A DNA stretch of 64,000 nucleotides from Conchocele bisecta (GCA_029237695.1 CM055271.1:80797488-80861487); one strand, 5' to 3'. Counted from the stretch's first letter, positions 33,498-43,925 are shown. Notes: generated by a model not told the origin, from the sequence alone. Numbers and translations are program-made.

Positions 33498-35055
33498 CCG
33501 GGACTTTCACTAGTTGCAGTAGTTCCGCGTTCCCGGGCAAAAGTTCTGCGTGCCCAGGCAATAATTTAGTTCAGCGTGCCCGGGTAATAGTTCCGCGTGC
33601 CCGGGCAATAGTTCCACGTACATGGGCAACAGTTCGGTGTTCTCGGGCAATTGTTCCGCGCGCAATAGTTCCGCGTTCCCGGGCAATAGTTCCGCATTCC
33701 CGGGCAATAATTCGGCGTTTCCTGGTCAATGGTTCCGCATTCCCGGGTAATAGTACATGGGCAATAGTTCCGAGTTCCCGGGCAATAGATCGGCGTTTCC
33801 CGGGCAATAGTTTGGTGTTCTGGGGCAATAGTTCCGCGTTCCCAGGCAATAGTTTCGCGTTCCCATGCAATAGTTCCGCGTTCCTGGGCAATAGTTCCGC
33901 GTTTCCCGGGCAATAGTTCGGTGTTCCGGGGCAATAGTTCCGCGTTCCCAGGCAATACTTCCGCATTCCTGGGCAATAGTTCCGCGTTTCCCGGGCAATA
34001 GTTCGGTGTTCCGGCGCAATGGTTCCGCATTCCAGGGCAATAGTTCCGCGTTCCTGGGCAATAGTTCCGCGTTTCTCGGGCAATAGTTCCGCATTCCCGC
34101 GCAATAATTTGGCGTTTCCCGGTCAATGGTTCCGCATTCCCGGGCAATAGTTCCGCGTTCCTGGGCAATAGTTCCGCGAGTTTCCCGGGCAATAGTTCCA
34201 CATTCCCGGGCAATAATTCGGCGTTTCCCGGTCAATTGTTCCGCATTCCCGGGCAATAGTTCCGCGTACATGGGCAATAGTTACACGTTCCCAGGGCAAT
34301 AGTTCGGCGTTTTCCGGGCAATAGTTCGGTGTTCCGGGGCAATAGTTCCGCGTTCCCAGGCAATTGTTCCGCGTTCCCGGGCAATAGTTCCGCGTTCGTG
34401 GGCAATAGTTCCGCGTTTCCCGGGCAATAGTTCGGTGTTCTGGGGCAATAGTTCCGCGTTCACAGGCAATAGTTCCGCGTTCCTGGGCAATAGTTCGGCG
34501 TTTCCCGGGCAATTGTTCGGTGTTCTGGGGCAATAGTTCCACATTCCAGGGCAATAGTTCCGCGTTCCTAGGCAATAGTTCCGCGTTTCCCGGGCAGTAG
34601 TTCGGCGTGCCCGGGCAATAGTTCCGCGTTCCCGGGAAATAGTTCCGCGTTCCTGGGCAATAGTTCCGCGTTTCCCGGGCAATAGTTCGGTGTTCTGGGG
34701 CAATAGTTCGGTGTTCACAGGCAATAGTTCCGCGTTCCTGGGCAATAGTTCGGCGTTTCCCGGGCAATAGTTCGGTGTTCCGGGGCAATAGTTCCACATT
34801 CCAGGGCAATAGTTCCGCGTTCCTAGGCAATAGTTCCGCGTTTCCCGGGCAGTAGTTCGGCGTGCCCGGGCAATAGTTCCGCGTTCCCGGACAATAGTTC
34901 CGCGTTCCTGGGCAATAGTTCCGCGTTTCCCGGGCAATAGTTCGGCGTGCCCGGGCAATAGTTCCTCGTTCCCGGGCAATAATTCCGCGTTCCGGGGCAA
35001 TAGTTTGGCTTGCCCGGGCAATAGTTCCGATTTCCCGGGTAATAGTCAACATTGT
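33498..35055. repeat. GC-rich 21-bp array with 255-bp higher-order periodicity
   Basis: About 73 units of GTTCCGCGTTCCCGGGCAAT plus A, with CCCGGG near the centre, and variants TTCGGTGTTCTGGG and TTCGGCGTGCCCGGG. The block starting ACATTCCAGG at 34541 recurs at 34796 (255 bp, about twelve units). The outer ends TTGACTAATTCCCGGGA and its near-inverse TCCCGGGTAATAGTCAA hint at terminal repeats. All three minus frames are open for up to 309 residues (NYCPGTRNYCPG and ELLPGNAELLP); I judge them artefacts of the 21-bp period. Confidence 0.9.
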
Positions 35056-35304
35056 TTAATTCAGTGTATCTAAATAGTACATGTACTTTTCTGTAACTAT
35101 CCCGGTCATGCATCGATCGTTATCATCACAGTACTAAATTCCTTTCACAATCGTTACATAACTACAGATTTGTCACATGGATTTACCTGAACTATGCACA
35201 CATTTATATTTCCTATAGTCCGGCTGCCCAGAGCCGATTGTTGGCTTAAACTTTAATAACATATTAATTGTTTTTTATTACTGATTTTGCATAACTAGAC
35301 CGTG
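35056..35304. other. Interval without recognisable feature
   Basis: Ordinary AT-rich sequence between the 21-bp array and a family I element. Nothing recognised. Confidence 0.4.
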
Positions 35305-35782
35305 TACTGTCTGCTTCACGAAATATGTCAAAATGTTAAGGATATATAAATAATGCAAAAACAATATTGTTTTTGATAATTTTAAATTTTATCAACATTT
35401 CAAAAATGAGTCCAATATTAATTTTATTACGAAAAAAACAATTTCCCGATGTTAAATCCCCATAGACATCTTCACAGAGTTTCCTATTTTCTATTTTCAG
35501 AAATAGTGGACCGATTTTCAAAATTCGACTTTTCTTTTCTTAGTTAGATCATTTCCAGGCTATATAGCCAGGTTTTGGTGTCACTTTCCAAAATTGTTCA
35601 TATATTCCCATAGACAAATCAATTTATCGTAATAAACTCAATATTGGACCACATTTTACGTAATAAAAAGAAGACTCATTCTTAAATATGGATAAAATGT
35701 AATATTATCGAAACAAAATATTGTTTTCGCATTGTTTACATAAGTCATACAATTTGGGCAGGCTTCGTGAAACAGACAGTAG
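35305..35782. mobile_element. Fold-back family I, full copy
   Basis: It starts TACTGTCTGCTTCACGAAAT and ends AGGCTTCGTGAAACAGACAG. The arms include AATGCAAAAACAATATTGTT and the inverse, and the middle has the TTAGTTAGATCATTTCCAGG block. Confidence 0.8.
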
Positions 35783-35839
35783 TTTTGGAATCAGATTGAT
35801 GAGGATAGTATATTATATTTAATAAACGAACTTATTGAA

Positions 35840-35859
35840 TTCATAAGAAACGAGGCTAT
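35840..35859. repeat. 20-bp direct repeat, left of EEP gene
   Basis: TTCATAAGAAACGAGGCTAT. It recurs with two mismatches at 38156-38175, on the far side of the EEP gene and just outside the family H arms. Confidence 0.6.
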
Positions 35860-36030
35860 GTCATGTAAACGCGTTTAATAAAAACGATACTAAATCAACA
35901 CGAATGTCAGATTCTATTTATTGCATAAGCAAAGAAGCATACATTGAATCACCCATCATGTTTTATGTAGTGATGTTATTCGCATATTTATAACACTGGT
36001 GTATTATGATTGTAATAGAAAATCTTATTT
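35855..36030. repeat. Family H, left flank of EEP gene
   Basis: Contains GTTTAATAAAAACGATACTA, AATCAACACGAATG, ATTGCATAAG and CATACATTGAA, then ATATTTATAACACTGGTGTA. Inverted relative to 37945-38165. Confidence 0.6.
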
Positions 36031-36738
36031 ATGGAAGCCAATTTAATAAATTGCATTAAACTTTCATATTTTTTTACCACGCATATCTGAGACACAGATC
36101 CTTTCATACGTGTTTTACAATCATCTCCAATAATACAACTATAGCTACATGTATTTGATTTTGCAGTACCCCACGAACTGATCGTGGGTGAATAGTTTCC
36201 ATACAGAAAGAAAAAACCACAGACACCGAGATGGGGGTTGAACTTGTTTGTATTAGCTAGCCGCTACGAAATGACATAGTTTTCAACAACTGAACGACTA
36301 GTGTAATACATGTCTGTCAGGTGTGTCTAACGGCTAATACAAACAATTATCACAGAATCACGGAACTCCAAGTTTACACGCTGGCACAGATACGTCGTTA
36401 GTGTGTGAAACGAATAAGGCATAACCAAGGATTTCGGTCTGTATCATAGCTAGTATGTGAATATATATATGTACATTCTATTGTATGAATTTTTATATTT
36501 GTTGTATGCCCATACTTGTAATACATACATATCATATCATTTTATATTCTATTCGTGTAGTTAATTTTGTTAGAAATACCGGTATATGTATATTACACAA
36601 TATTAATCAATTGGTAGTAACAATACAAACAAGCTAACACAAGCATACGAAACGTATATACTTATAGTTGTGAACATATGATAGTTTACTAGTTTTACAT
36701 GTAATGTATGTATTTACATTTAAATTGTATTAAGTGTG

Positions 36739-36743
<5 letters not shown>
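36031..36743. other. EEP gene upstream region
   Basis: AT-rich DNA with no frame of note. A candidate place for regulatory sequence or an upstream exon of the EEP gene, but nothing specific can be shown. Confidence 0.35.

Positions 36744-36821
<78 letters not shown>
36744..36821. repeat. CT dinucleotide microsatellite
   Basis: About 39 uninterrupted CT repeats, 155 bp upstream of the EEP start codon. Polypyrimidine on the coding strand, so it could affect transcription, but no direct evidence. Confidence 0.95.
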
Positions 36822-36824
<3 letters not shown>

Positions 36825-36943
36825 CATATTACACTTCTGCTGTTACATGTTGGAAATTGTTCGCCGTATGTCATATGTTACACTTAGGCACTGAAGCTAG
36901 CCTATCATGTAACATAACTTCAGCTATACGATTGATATAGTTA

Positions 36944-36956
36944 CACGTGCTATATA
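36944..36956 (+). promoter_or_regulatory. CACGTG and TATATA motifs just upstream of the EEP start
   Basis: An E-box CACGTG (36944-36949) directly precedes TATATA (36951-36956), 20 bases before the ATG. If this TATA works at the usual distance, transcription would begin at or just after the ATG, so it may be coincidental or serve a different start. Confidence 0.25.
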
Positions 36957-36975
36957 GCAAAATACAGATATAAAC

Positions 36976-37908
36976 ATGGCCAATGAAATTAATAGAAACG
37001 GTGATGTACCTACCAAAACTTTAGGAGATAAATTCAGTAAAGTTAATATTAACGAAACAGGAAAGAGTGGCACGGCCAGTTGGGGAGAGGGAACGGAATG
37101 CCAGCCAACAAATAAATATACACATTATGACATAATTATATGGAATGTCAATGCACAAGCTGAATTAAGGAACGCAGGTGTCGAATCAGTTTTAAACAAA
37201 CATACACCAGATCTACTATTGGTTCAAGAATGCAACACAGCAACACTGGAGAAGGAAAAATTTCCAAATTACATACTGGTTGTCTGTGATAATAATGTGG
37301 ATGCTGGCCTCATATATGCCAGCAAGGTAGTTGATATTGAAATAAAATCGGTCGAATGGATACGGAATTTGATTGGTAATAATGGAAGAATTATTCAACA
37401 GATGGAGAAATCAAAGTTGTTGGAGCGCATGCATATATCCGTGGTTACGTACAAAAACGGCACTGTTCCTCCTTTTATCTGCATTTCTTGGCATGGCCGC
37501 CATAATTTCGATGACAGTGAATACGATGACGATACAAGGGTTGAAGGTAAAAATAAAAAAAACTTATTAAAAAAATCTCAGTTTCATACATTAAAATCCT
37601 TTTTAGATTATTTGGTGAAATATATGAAGATGCCGCTGGTAGTTGGTGGAGATTTTAATTTTGGTTATAAAAAGGCTACAGAAATCTGTGGTGACTTCGT
37701 GCTATACGACTACGTACCATCCACAAAGCGAGGAACACCGGTAAAACCAGGAGAAAAAAAAAAAGAGTACAAGCTAATAGATTATTTCTTATCAACAAAG
37801 GACATACGTTTGACAAATCCACAACAGTTACAGAAAAGTTTAGGTGCCGACGGGTTTTATCACGACCCCGTTGGAACCTGCATCAAACGTGTAGTTCAGA
37901 CAACTTAA
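36976..37908 (+). CDS. EEP-superfamily (endonuclease/exonuclease/phosphatase) protein, 310 aa
   Basis: The only intact gene-like frame. Seen: an N-terminal polar leader (1-49), then the EEP motif order: IIIWNVN with Asn57, LLVQEC with Glu85 (metal ligand in the family), CISWHGRHN (169-177), VVGGDFNFG with Asp226 and Asn228, IDYFLST with Asp269, and YHDPV with His296 and Asp297 in the place of the usual S-D-H-x-P. Members of this fold hydrolyse phosphodiester or phosphomonoester bonds with a divalent metal; the substrate here cannot be told. There is no signal peptide or membrane segment, so a nuclear or cytosolic site is likely. Length fits a stand-alone domain. It is not a LINE endonuclease remnant in any obvious way, since it stops right after the last motif and no RT follows. 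The start is the first Met after an in-frame TAG at 36955 and has a good context (AAACATGG). Single exon, no poly-A tract nearby; it lies between inverted family H repeats. Confidence 0.75.
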   Translation: MANEINRNGDVPTKTLGDKFSKVNINETGKSGTASWGEGTECQPTNKYTHYDIIIWNVNAQAELRNAGVESVLNKHTPDLLLVQECNTATLEKEKFPNYILVVCDNNVDAGLIYASKVVDIEIKSVEWIRNLIGNNGRIIQQMEKSKLLERMHISVVTYKNGTVPPFICISWHGRHNFDDSEYDDDTRVEGKNKKNLLKKSQFHTLKSFLDYLVKYMKMPLVVGGDFNFGYKKATEICGDFVLYDYVPSTKRGTPVKPGEKKKEYKLIDYFLSTKDIRLTNPQQLQKSLGADGFYHDPVGTCIKRVVQTT

Positions 37909-37944
37909 CCCGTTTGAATGTGTAGTGTATGAAGAAACGCGATA

Positions 37945-38165
37945 ATTCTTATTTATTACATGAATGGTTTCTCACAGTGTAATACCACAGTGTAATATAA
38001 TTATAAATACACTAGTGTGATAAATCAAATTAGGCCACTGTAGAAAACGTGATAGATAACCACTACATCTTCAATGTATACTGTTATGTATGCAATACAT
38101 CTAATCCACCATTTGTGTTGATTTAATATGATATTTATTATACTCGTAGACTGATTTCATAAGAA
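37945..38165. repeat. Family H, right flank of EEP gene, inverted
   Basis: Read on the minus strand it contains CGAGTATAATAAATATCATA, TTAAATCAACACAAATGG, ATTGCATACA and TATACATTGAA, then CACACTAGTGTATTTATA, paralleling the left copy. It starts within 40 bp of the EEP stop codon. Confidence 0.6.
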
Positions 38166-38175
38166 ACTCGGCTAT
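38156..38175. repeat. 20-bp direct repeat, right of EEP gene
   Basis: TTCATAAGAAACTCGGCTAT, 18 of 20 matches to 35840-35859 in the same orientation. Confidence 0.6.
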
Positions 38176-38242
38176 ATACACTACGGTGCCATATAATATG
38201 TAATAGCTTGCAATTAAAAGTCAAATGTCCTAGGCCACGATC

Positions 38243-38690
38243 TTCAAGGTCATGATCACGTGGTTAGAACAACAGCAACAATGGCTGAAAGTGTTGCAAG
38301 CGCGCCCACTCCAAGGTAAGTATTATTTGATAGTTTCCTTAATATGCAACATATTTTTATGAAATATTGCGCAGCAAACGCGTCTTTATGAGCTGCATTT
38401 TGGTGGTGGTCTCGGGACTTTGGCACATACTTATGTCGCTTTTGCGAAGAATCGATATCCGTTTCAGCAGACACGGAAATCAATTCTTCGCAAAAACGAC
38501 ATACGTTGTGGGCAAAGTACAGAGACCACCAAATGCAGCTTAACAAGACGCCTTTGATGCGCCAAATTTCATCAAAATCCGTTATATAATAAGGACAATA
38601 TAAAAGAATACGTACATTGAATCGGAGGCGCTTCTGGAAGTTTCAGTAATTGTTGTTGTTGTTGTAATCACGTGATCATGCACCTTGGAT
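38243..38690. mobile_element. Fold-back family R, copy 1
   Basis: About 450 bp. The left end is CAAGGTCATGATCACGTGGT then AACAACAGCAACAATGGCTG; the right end is the inverse, TTGTTGTTGTTGTAATCACG, TGATCATGCACCTTG. The centre is a hairpin of TTTGCGAAGAATCGAT and ATTCTTCGCAAA around CAGACACGG. Copies at 56046 and 63306. Confidence 0.85.
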
Positions 38691-38749
38691 CTTGCATAGC
38701 AACGATTATTCCCTTTCTGACCAGTGTACATACAACATACCAGACAGTG

Positions 38750-39155
38750 AGTATAGTGTCTGTCACGTTTTGCTGCCGACGATCTTTTGACCATTAAGCA
38801 TGTTAAGCACATTACATCTTAATTTTTGTTAGATGTTAGTACTTTTTCATAGATATTTTCCTATGGGAAATAACATGGAGCTAAAAAAGATTTTTTAAAT
38901 ATTATTTTATTTGTGAACTCCCCGCCACCCCCACACACCTCTTCCACCTCTTTTCTCCTATGTTAAATTCCCATAGGAAAATCTTCAATCATCAATATTT
39001 TATGGAATTTCATCAAACAAAAACAAATTGAGGAGGGTGACTTTTTTGTTATTGGTGAAAAAGTTTAAAAAAAATGTTTTTAGATTTAATGTGTTTAATA
39101 GGCAAAGGTTCGTAGGCAGAAACAAAGTGTGGAATAGACAGTAGTGTCGTTTGAT
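38750..39155. mobile_element. Fold-back family I2, copy 2
   Basis: It starts TGTCTGTCACGTTTTGCTGC, CGACGATC and ends GTAGGCAGAAACAAAGTGTG, GAATAGACAGTAG. The inner arms contain TTCCTATGGGAAATAACATG and TATGTTAAATTCCCATAGGA. Confidence 0.75.
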
Positions 39156-39317
39156 ATTAAAGGTCACATGAACATATTTTTATTTTGTAAATAATACAAT
39201 TTGATAATATGAAATAAATGTTGCAAACCGCATGCAAAAATAACAATATTAAAAAGTTACAGGGTTCAGCAAATTAATTAGCTGAATTATGCGTGTTCCA
39301 CTATGAGGTCTGAACTA

Positions 39318-41483
39318 TGAACCTGATAAACCTTATATCAAAATACACTAGTATGGTATGCTATTTATCAGGTATGTTCATGCTATAAACTGAACCTGAT
39401 AAACCTTATATCAAAAGACACTAGTATGGTATGCTATTTATCAGGTATGTTCATGCTATAGACTGACACTGATAAACCTGATATCAAAATACACTAGTAT
39501 GGTATGCTATTTATCAGGTATGTTCATGCTATAGACTGAGACTGATAAACCTTATATCAAAATACACTAGTATGGTATGCTATTTATCAGGTATGTTCAT
39601 GCTATAGACTGAGACTGATAAACCTGATATCAAAATACACTAGTATGGTATGCTATTTATCAGGTATGTTCATGCTATAGACTGAGCCTGATAAACCTGA
39701 TATCAAAAGACACTAGTATGGTATGCTATTTATCAGGTATGTTCATGCTATAGACTGACACTGATAAACCTGATATCAAAAGACACTAGTATGGTATACT
39801 ATTTATCAGGTATGTTCATGCTATAGACTGAGCCTGATAAACCTGATATCAAAAGACACTAGTATGGTATGCTATTTATCAGGTATGTTCATGCTATAGA
39901 CTGACACTGATAAACCTGATATCAAAATACACTAGTATGGTATGCTATTTATCAGGTATGTTCATGCTATAAACTGAGCCTGATAAACCTGATATCAAAA
40001 GACACTAGTATGTTACAATGTATGCTATTTATCAGGTATGTTCATGCTATAAACTGAGCCTGATAAACCTGATATCAAAATACACTAGTATGGTATGCTA
40101 TTTATCAGGTATGTTCATGCTATGGACTGAGCCTGATAAACCTGATATCAAAAGACACTAGTATGGTATGCTATTTATCAGGTATGTTCATGCTATAGAC
40201 TGACACTGATAAACCTGATATCAAAATACACTAGTATGGTATGCTATTTATCAGGTATGTTCATGCTATAAACTGAGCCTGATAAACCTGATATCAAAAG
40301 ACACTAGTATGTTATGCTATTTATCAGGTATGTTCATGCTATAAACTGAGCCTGATAAACCTGATATCAAAAGACACTAGTATGGTATGCTATTTATCAG
40401 GTATGTTCATGCTATAAAACTGAGCCTGATAAACCTGATATCAAAAGACACTAGTATGTTATGCTATATCAGGTATGTTCATGCTATAAACTGAGCCTGA
40501 TAAACCTGATATCAAAAGACACTAGTATGGTATGCTATTTATCAGGTATGTTCATGCTATAGACTGAGCATGATAAACCTGATATCAAAAGACACTAGTA
40601 TGGTATGCTATTTATCAGGTATGTTCATGCTATAAACTGAGCCTGATAAACCTGATATCAAAAGACACTAGTATGGATGCTATTTATCAGGTATGTTCAT
40701 GCTATAAACTGAGCCTGATAAACCTGATATCAAAAGACACTAGTATGTTATGCTATTTATCAGGTATGTTCATGCTATAAACTGAGCCTGATAAACCTGA
40801 TATCAAAAGACACTAGTATGTTATGCTATTTATCAGGTATGTTCATGCTATAAACTGAGCCTGATAACCTGATATCAAAAGACACTAGTATGGTATGCTA
40901 TTTATCAGGTATGTTCATGCTATAGACTGAGACTGATAAACCTGATGTCAAAAGACACTAGTATGGTATGCTATTTATCAGGTATGTTCATGCTATAGAC
41001 TGAGCCTGATAAACCTGATATCAAAAGACACTAGTATGGTATGCTATTTATCAGGTATGTTCATGCTATAGACTGAGCCTGATAAACCTGATATCAAAAG
41101 ACACTAGTATGTTATGCTATTTATCAGGTATGTTCATGCTATAAACTGAGCCTGATAAACCTGATGTTAAAAGACACTAGTATGGTATGCTATTTATCAG
41201 GTATGTTCATGCTATAAACTGAGCCTGATAAACCTGATGTTAAAAGACACTAGTATGGTATGCTATTTATCAGGTATGTTCATGCTATAGACTGAACCTG
41301 ATAAACCTGATGTCAAAAGACACTAGTATGGTATGCTATTTATCAGGTATGTTCATGCTATAGACTGAGACTGATAAACCTGATATCAAAAGACACTAGT
41401 ATGGTATGCTATTTATCATGTATGTTCATGCTATAAAATGAGCCTGATGAAGCTGATTTTAAAATATACTAGTATGGGATGCT
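39318..41483. repeat. 73-bp satellite array
   Basis: About 29-30 head-to-tail units. The period was measured by CTATTTATCAGG at 39362, 39434/5 and 39507. The unit reads CCTGATAAACCTGATATCAA, AAGACACTAGTATGGTATGC, TATTTATCAGGTATGTTCAT, GCTATAGACTGAG. CCTGATAA and TTATCAGG inside each unit are inverse, so each unit can fold. Variants alternate AAAAGACAC/AAAATACAC, ATGGTATG/ATGTTATG and CTGAGCCTG/CTGACACTG. The GATATCAAAAGACACTAG block matches family D at 32570. Confidence 0.95.
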
Positions 41484-42085
41484 TGTTTTCATTGCGTCAT
41501 TACATGTACAGTCTATGTAAATCTAATAAAAAAACCTACTTACATAAATAAACCACATACACGTGATCTTTAGGTCTTTATACAGATACTCCTGCCAATA
41601 AAAGTACACACACCAGTCCTGTAATATGCAAATAATAGACTAATGTTGATGATGTAGAACATGTATATTTATGTCCAAACACAGGTGTGTATAAATCAAA
41701 TTATACATGTAAAACATCGAAATGTGAGTATTATGTTGTAACTACAGTCAATGGTGTGTTTTCCTTGCTGGTATCATCTGCATAACGACTTATTGAACAC
41801 ATAGTATATGGTTTACGGGTGTAAGTAGCTATTGGTTTACGAGTAGGCTTTTTATTAGATTTCCATATACTTTACATGGGGCCACAGGAAGGGTACAACA
41901 ACCTTACATGTACCAATTGTTTTTTCTCACATTTCATCCACATCTGAGACATAGTGCCTTTAATTCGTATTTCAGATTGTAAAAAGGTGTACATGTAGCT
42001 AACTAACGATATGCTTGATGTAATATGTTTAAGATAGTTTGTACGTTGTAGCATATACAATTGGCCGTATGAGGGTAAGCAACCA
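41484..42085. other. Interval without recognisable gene
   Basis: AT-rich DNA after the 73-bp array. Short frames only; no element ends recognised. Confidence 0.4.
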
Positions 42086-42089
42086 GAGT

Positions 42090-42386
42090 TATCCCGTCAA
42101 CACAGTGCGTATGTGCCGTGAAACACGGTGCTGTGAAACATTTTTGATATCCTGTCAATACGACATAATCACTGCCTATGAATATGTGCGGTTGTCATAC
42201 TTGTCGATTCTCCGATTTTGAGGATGCGGCTGGCGTTATTTATTTTTGCATTTTAAAGCTATTTGTAGAAGAGAACAGTATGTTAGTGCCGTGAATGGGA
42301 AATACTACCTGGCGCGGCACGGAAACGCCGTTTCCTAAGCCTTGCCAGATATGTTTTCCCATTCACGTCACTAACCTACTATTTTT
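42090..42386. mobile_element. Family C, copy 4
   Basis: Starts TTATCCCGTCAACACAGTGC; the palindrome module TAGTGCCGTGAATGGGAAAT with its inverse TTCACGTCACTAACCTACTA follows. The second TIR (GTTGACGGGATAAAT) is degraded to AGAAGAGAACAG. Confidence 0.75.
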
Positions 42387-42740
42387 TATGTTCATACAGT
42401 TTTGCCCATGCTATGTAGTAGATACGTATCTGTTTAAGTTTGTTTGTCACGAGTAACTGTTGTCATACTAGTCGATTCTCAGATTTTGAGGATGCGGCTG
42501 GGGTTATTTATTTTTGCATTTTAAATCTATTTGTAGAATAGAACTGTATGTTAGTGCCGTAAATGGAAATAATATCTGGCGCGGCACGGAAACGGGATGT
42601 GCGAGGCAGAGCTTCCTAAGCATTGCCAGATATGTTTTCCCATTCCCGGCACTAACCTAATATTCTCTATGTTCATACCGTGTTACACATGTTCTGTAGT
42701 AGATACGTATCTGTTTAAGTTTGTTTGTCACCAGTAACTG
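42191..42740. repeat. 268-bp tandem duplication including a family C palindrome
   Basis: GTTGTCATAC, GATTTTGAGGATGCGGCTGG and AGATACGTATCTGTTTAAGT each occur twice, 268 bp apart (for example 42191 and 42459). The second unit contains a diverged palindrome module (42540-42672) without its own TIR module, so the palindrome was copied by tandem duplication. Confidence 0.75.
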
Positions 42741-42777
42741 TAGCTACACGTATGCAATGTGAGATGTAAGGAATCGT

Positions 42778-42856
42778 TAAACAAATCTTATATTTAGACA
42801 TTTTCTGGCAATATAGACAGACATTCATTCACCATTATCCCACGTATTGATTGATA
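42778..42856. mobile_element. MITE family B internal fragment
   Basis: GACATTTTCTGGCAATATAG, ACATTCATTCACCATTATCC, CACGTATTGATTG match the family B interior (46670-46720). Cut at the right by family E. Confidence 0.65.
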
Positions 42857-43262
42857 ATTAGTTCGTTCCCACGATATAACGAATCGTTAATTCGAGGGAA
42901 TTAATTGTTAAATTGATGGAACGAATTGTTATTTCGTGGGAACGAATTGTCGATTCGAGTGAACGAATTGTTGATTCGTGGAAACGAATTGTAATATCGT
43001 GGAACGAATTGTTAATTCGTGGGAACGAATTATAATATCGTGGGAACGAATTGTTAATTCGAGGGATTAACAATTCGTACCCACGAGATGACAATTCGTT
43101 CCCTGAATTTAACAATTCGTTCCCTCGAATTCCCGTGGGAACGAATTGTTATTTCGTGGGAACAAATTGTTAAATTGAGGGAACGAATTGTTATTTCTTG
43201 GGAACGAATTAATAAAAAAAAACATTCTAAATGAATTCTACGTCACCTGCGGGGCTCTGTAG
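42857..43262. mobile_element. Family E, copy 5, left end missing
   Basis: Mixed-orientation 21-bp TTCGTTCCC / GGGAACGAA units, changing direction several times (for example near 43065 and 43130), ending CTACGTCACCTGCGGGGCTC. The left GAGCCCCGCAGGGGAC terminus is absent. Confidence 0.75.
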
Positions 43263-43337
43263 TAATAGGATGTACTTTAGACACAATGGTTATATGTATA
43301 TGGCGCTCTGTCTGTTGCTAATGACATTTACATGACG

Positions 43338-43735
43338 GATTGTATCTAGTTATCTCCCTTTGATCTTATTTATAGACATCCTGCCAAACATGACAATTAT
43401 ATCGCATTTGTTTTGTAAAAAGGGCGACTGTATCTTGTTTTGTCCTTTAAATGAGCATTTATGGTGTTTTCCAATGGCGTTGATCCAGATCATCCTATAT
43501 ATTTGCGCAATCCGATCCGGTACTGTGTTATTTGTCACATTCATATATTCACACTTATTATTAATGTTATTGAAAACAGTGTATACTAAGGTAAGACTGC
43601 ACAGTTGTGAAGTCGGATATGGGTCTACTCTGTTGGCGATCTCAATTTTAGTACATTTCAGTAAGAAACAAACGCTTAAATACAACACGGGACAATATGT
43701 CTATAAATAGATTTCCAAAGGGAAATAACTGACCA
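43338..43735. mobile_element. MITE family Q with clear terminal repeats
   Basis: It begins CTAGTTATCTCCCTTTGATC, TTATTTATAGACATCC and ends TCTATAAATAGATTTCCAAA, GGGAAATAACTGAC. The two overlapping open frames on opposite strands (116 and 112 residues) lie within the element and look like chance. Confidence 0.65.
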
Positions 43736-43799
43736 CGATCCCTAATTGTACCGGTGCCCGTAAATCTTGCCAAGATGTCAACGTGTCTGAACGTTTATT

Positions 43800-43905
43800 G
43801 ATAATATCAAATCGAAATCAAGCAGTCTTTTTGGCTGAGCATGAGCTGTAGTACAGCTCAGGATCAGCCGATCAATCTGCTTGACTTCAAGTACAATAGC
43901 CATGT
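43800..43905. repeat. Interrupted hairpin
   Basis: GAAATCAAGCAG and CTGCTTGACTTC form outer arms, and TGAGCTGTAGTACAGCTCA an inner perfect palindrome. Probably a small fold-back element. Confidence 0.5.
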
Positions 43906-43925
43906 ACAGTCTACATTCGTTTACT

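Noticed and set aside
33566..35113. Long minus-strand proteins of up to 309 residues (NYCPGTRNYCPG / ELLPGNAELLP repeats)
   Set aside because: All three minus frames are open because of the 21-bp unit; no start context, splice signals or non-repetitive part. Treated as a minisatellite.
36976..37908. EEP frame as the endonuclease domain of a LINE ORF2
   Set aside because: It has its own stop directly after the last EEP motif, no reverse transcriptase follows, and the polar leader and SWHG motif differ from what I expect in LINE endonucleases.
39318..41483. CRISPR-like array
   Set aside because: Units are contiguous without variable spacers, and the genome is eukaryotic. It is a satellite.
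43350..43710. Two overlapping 112-116-residue frames with hydrophobic segments, possible membrane proteins
   Set aside because: They lie on opposite strands of one MITE (family Q), have no conserved features and are absent as frames in other copies.
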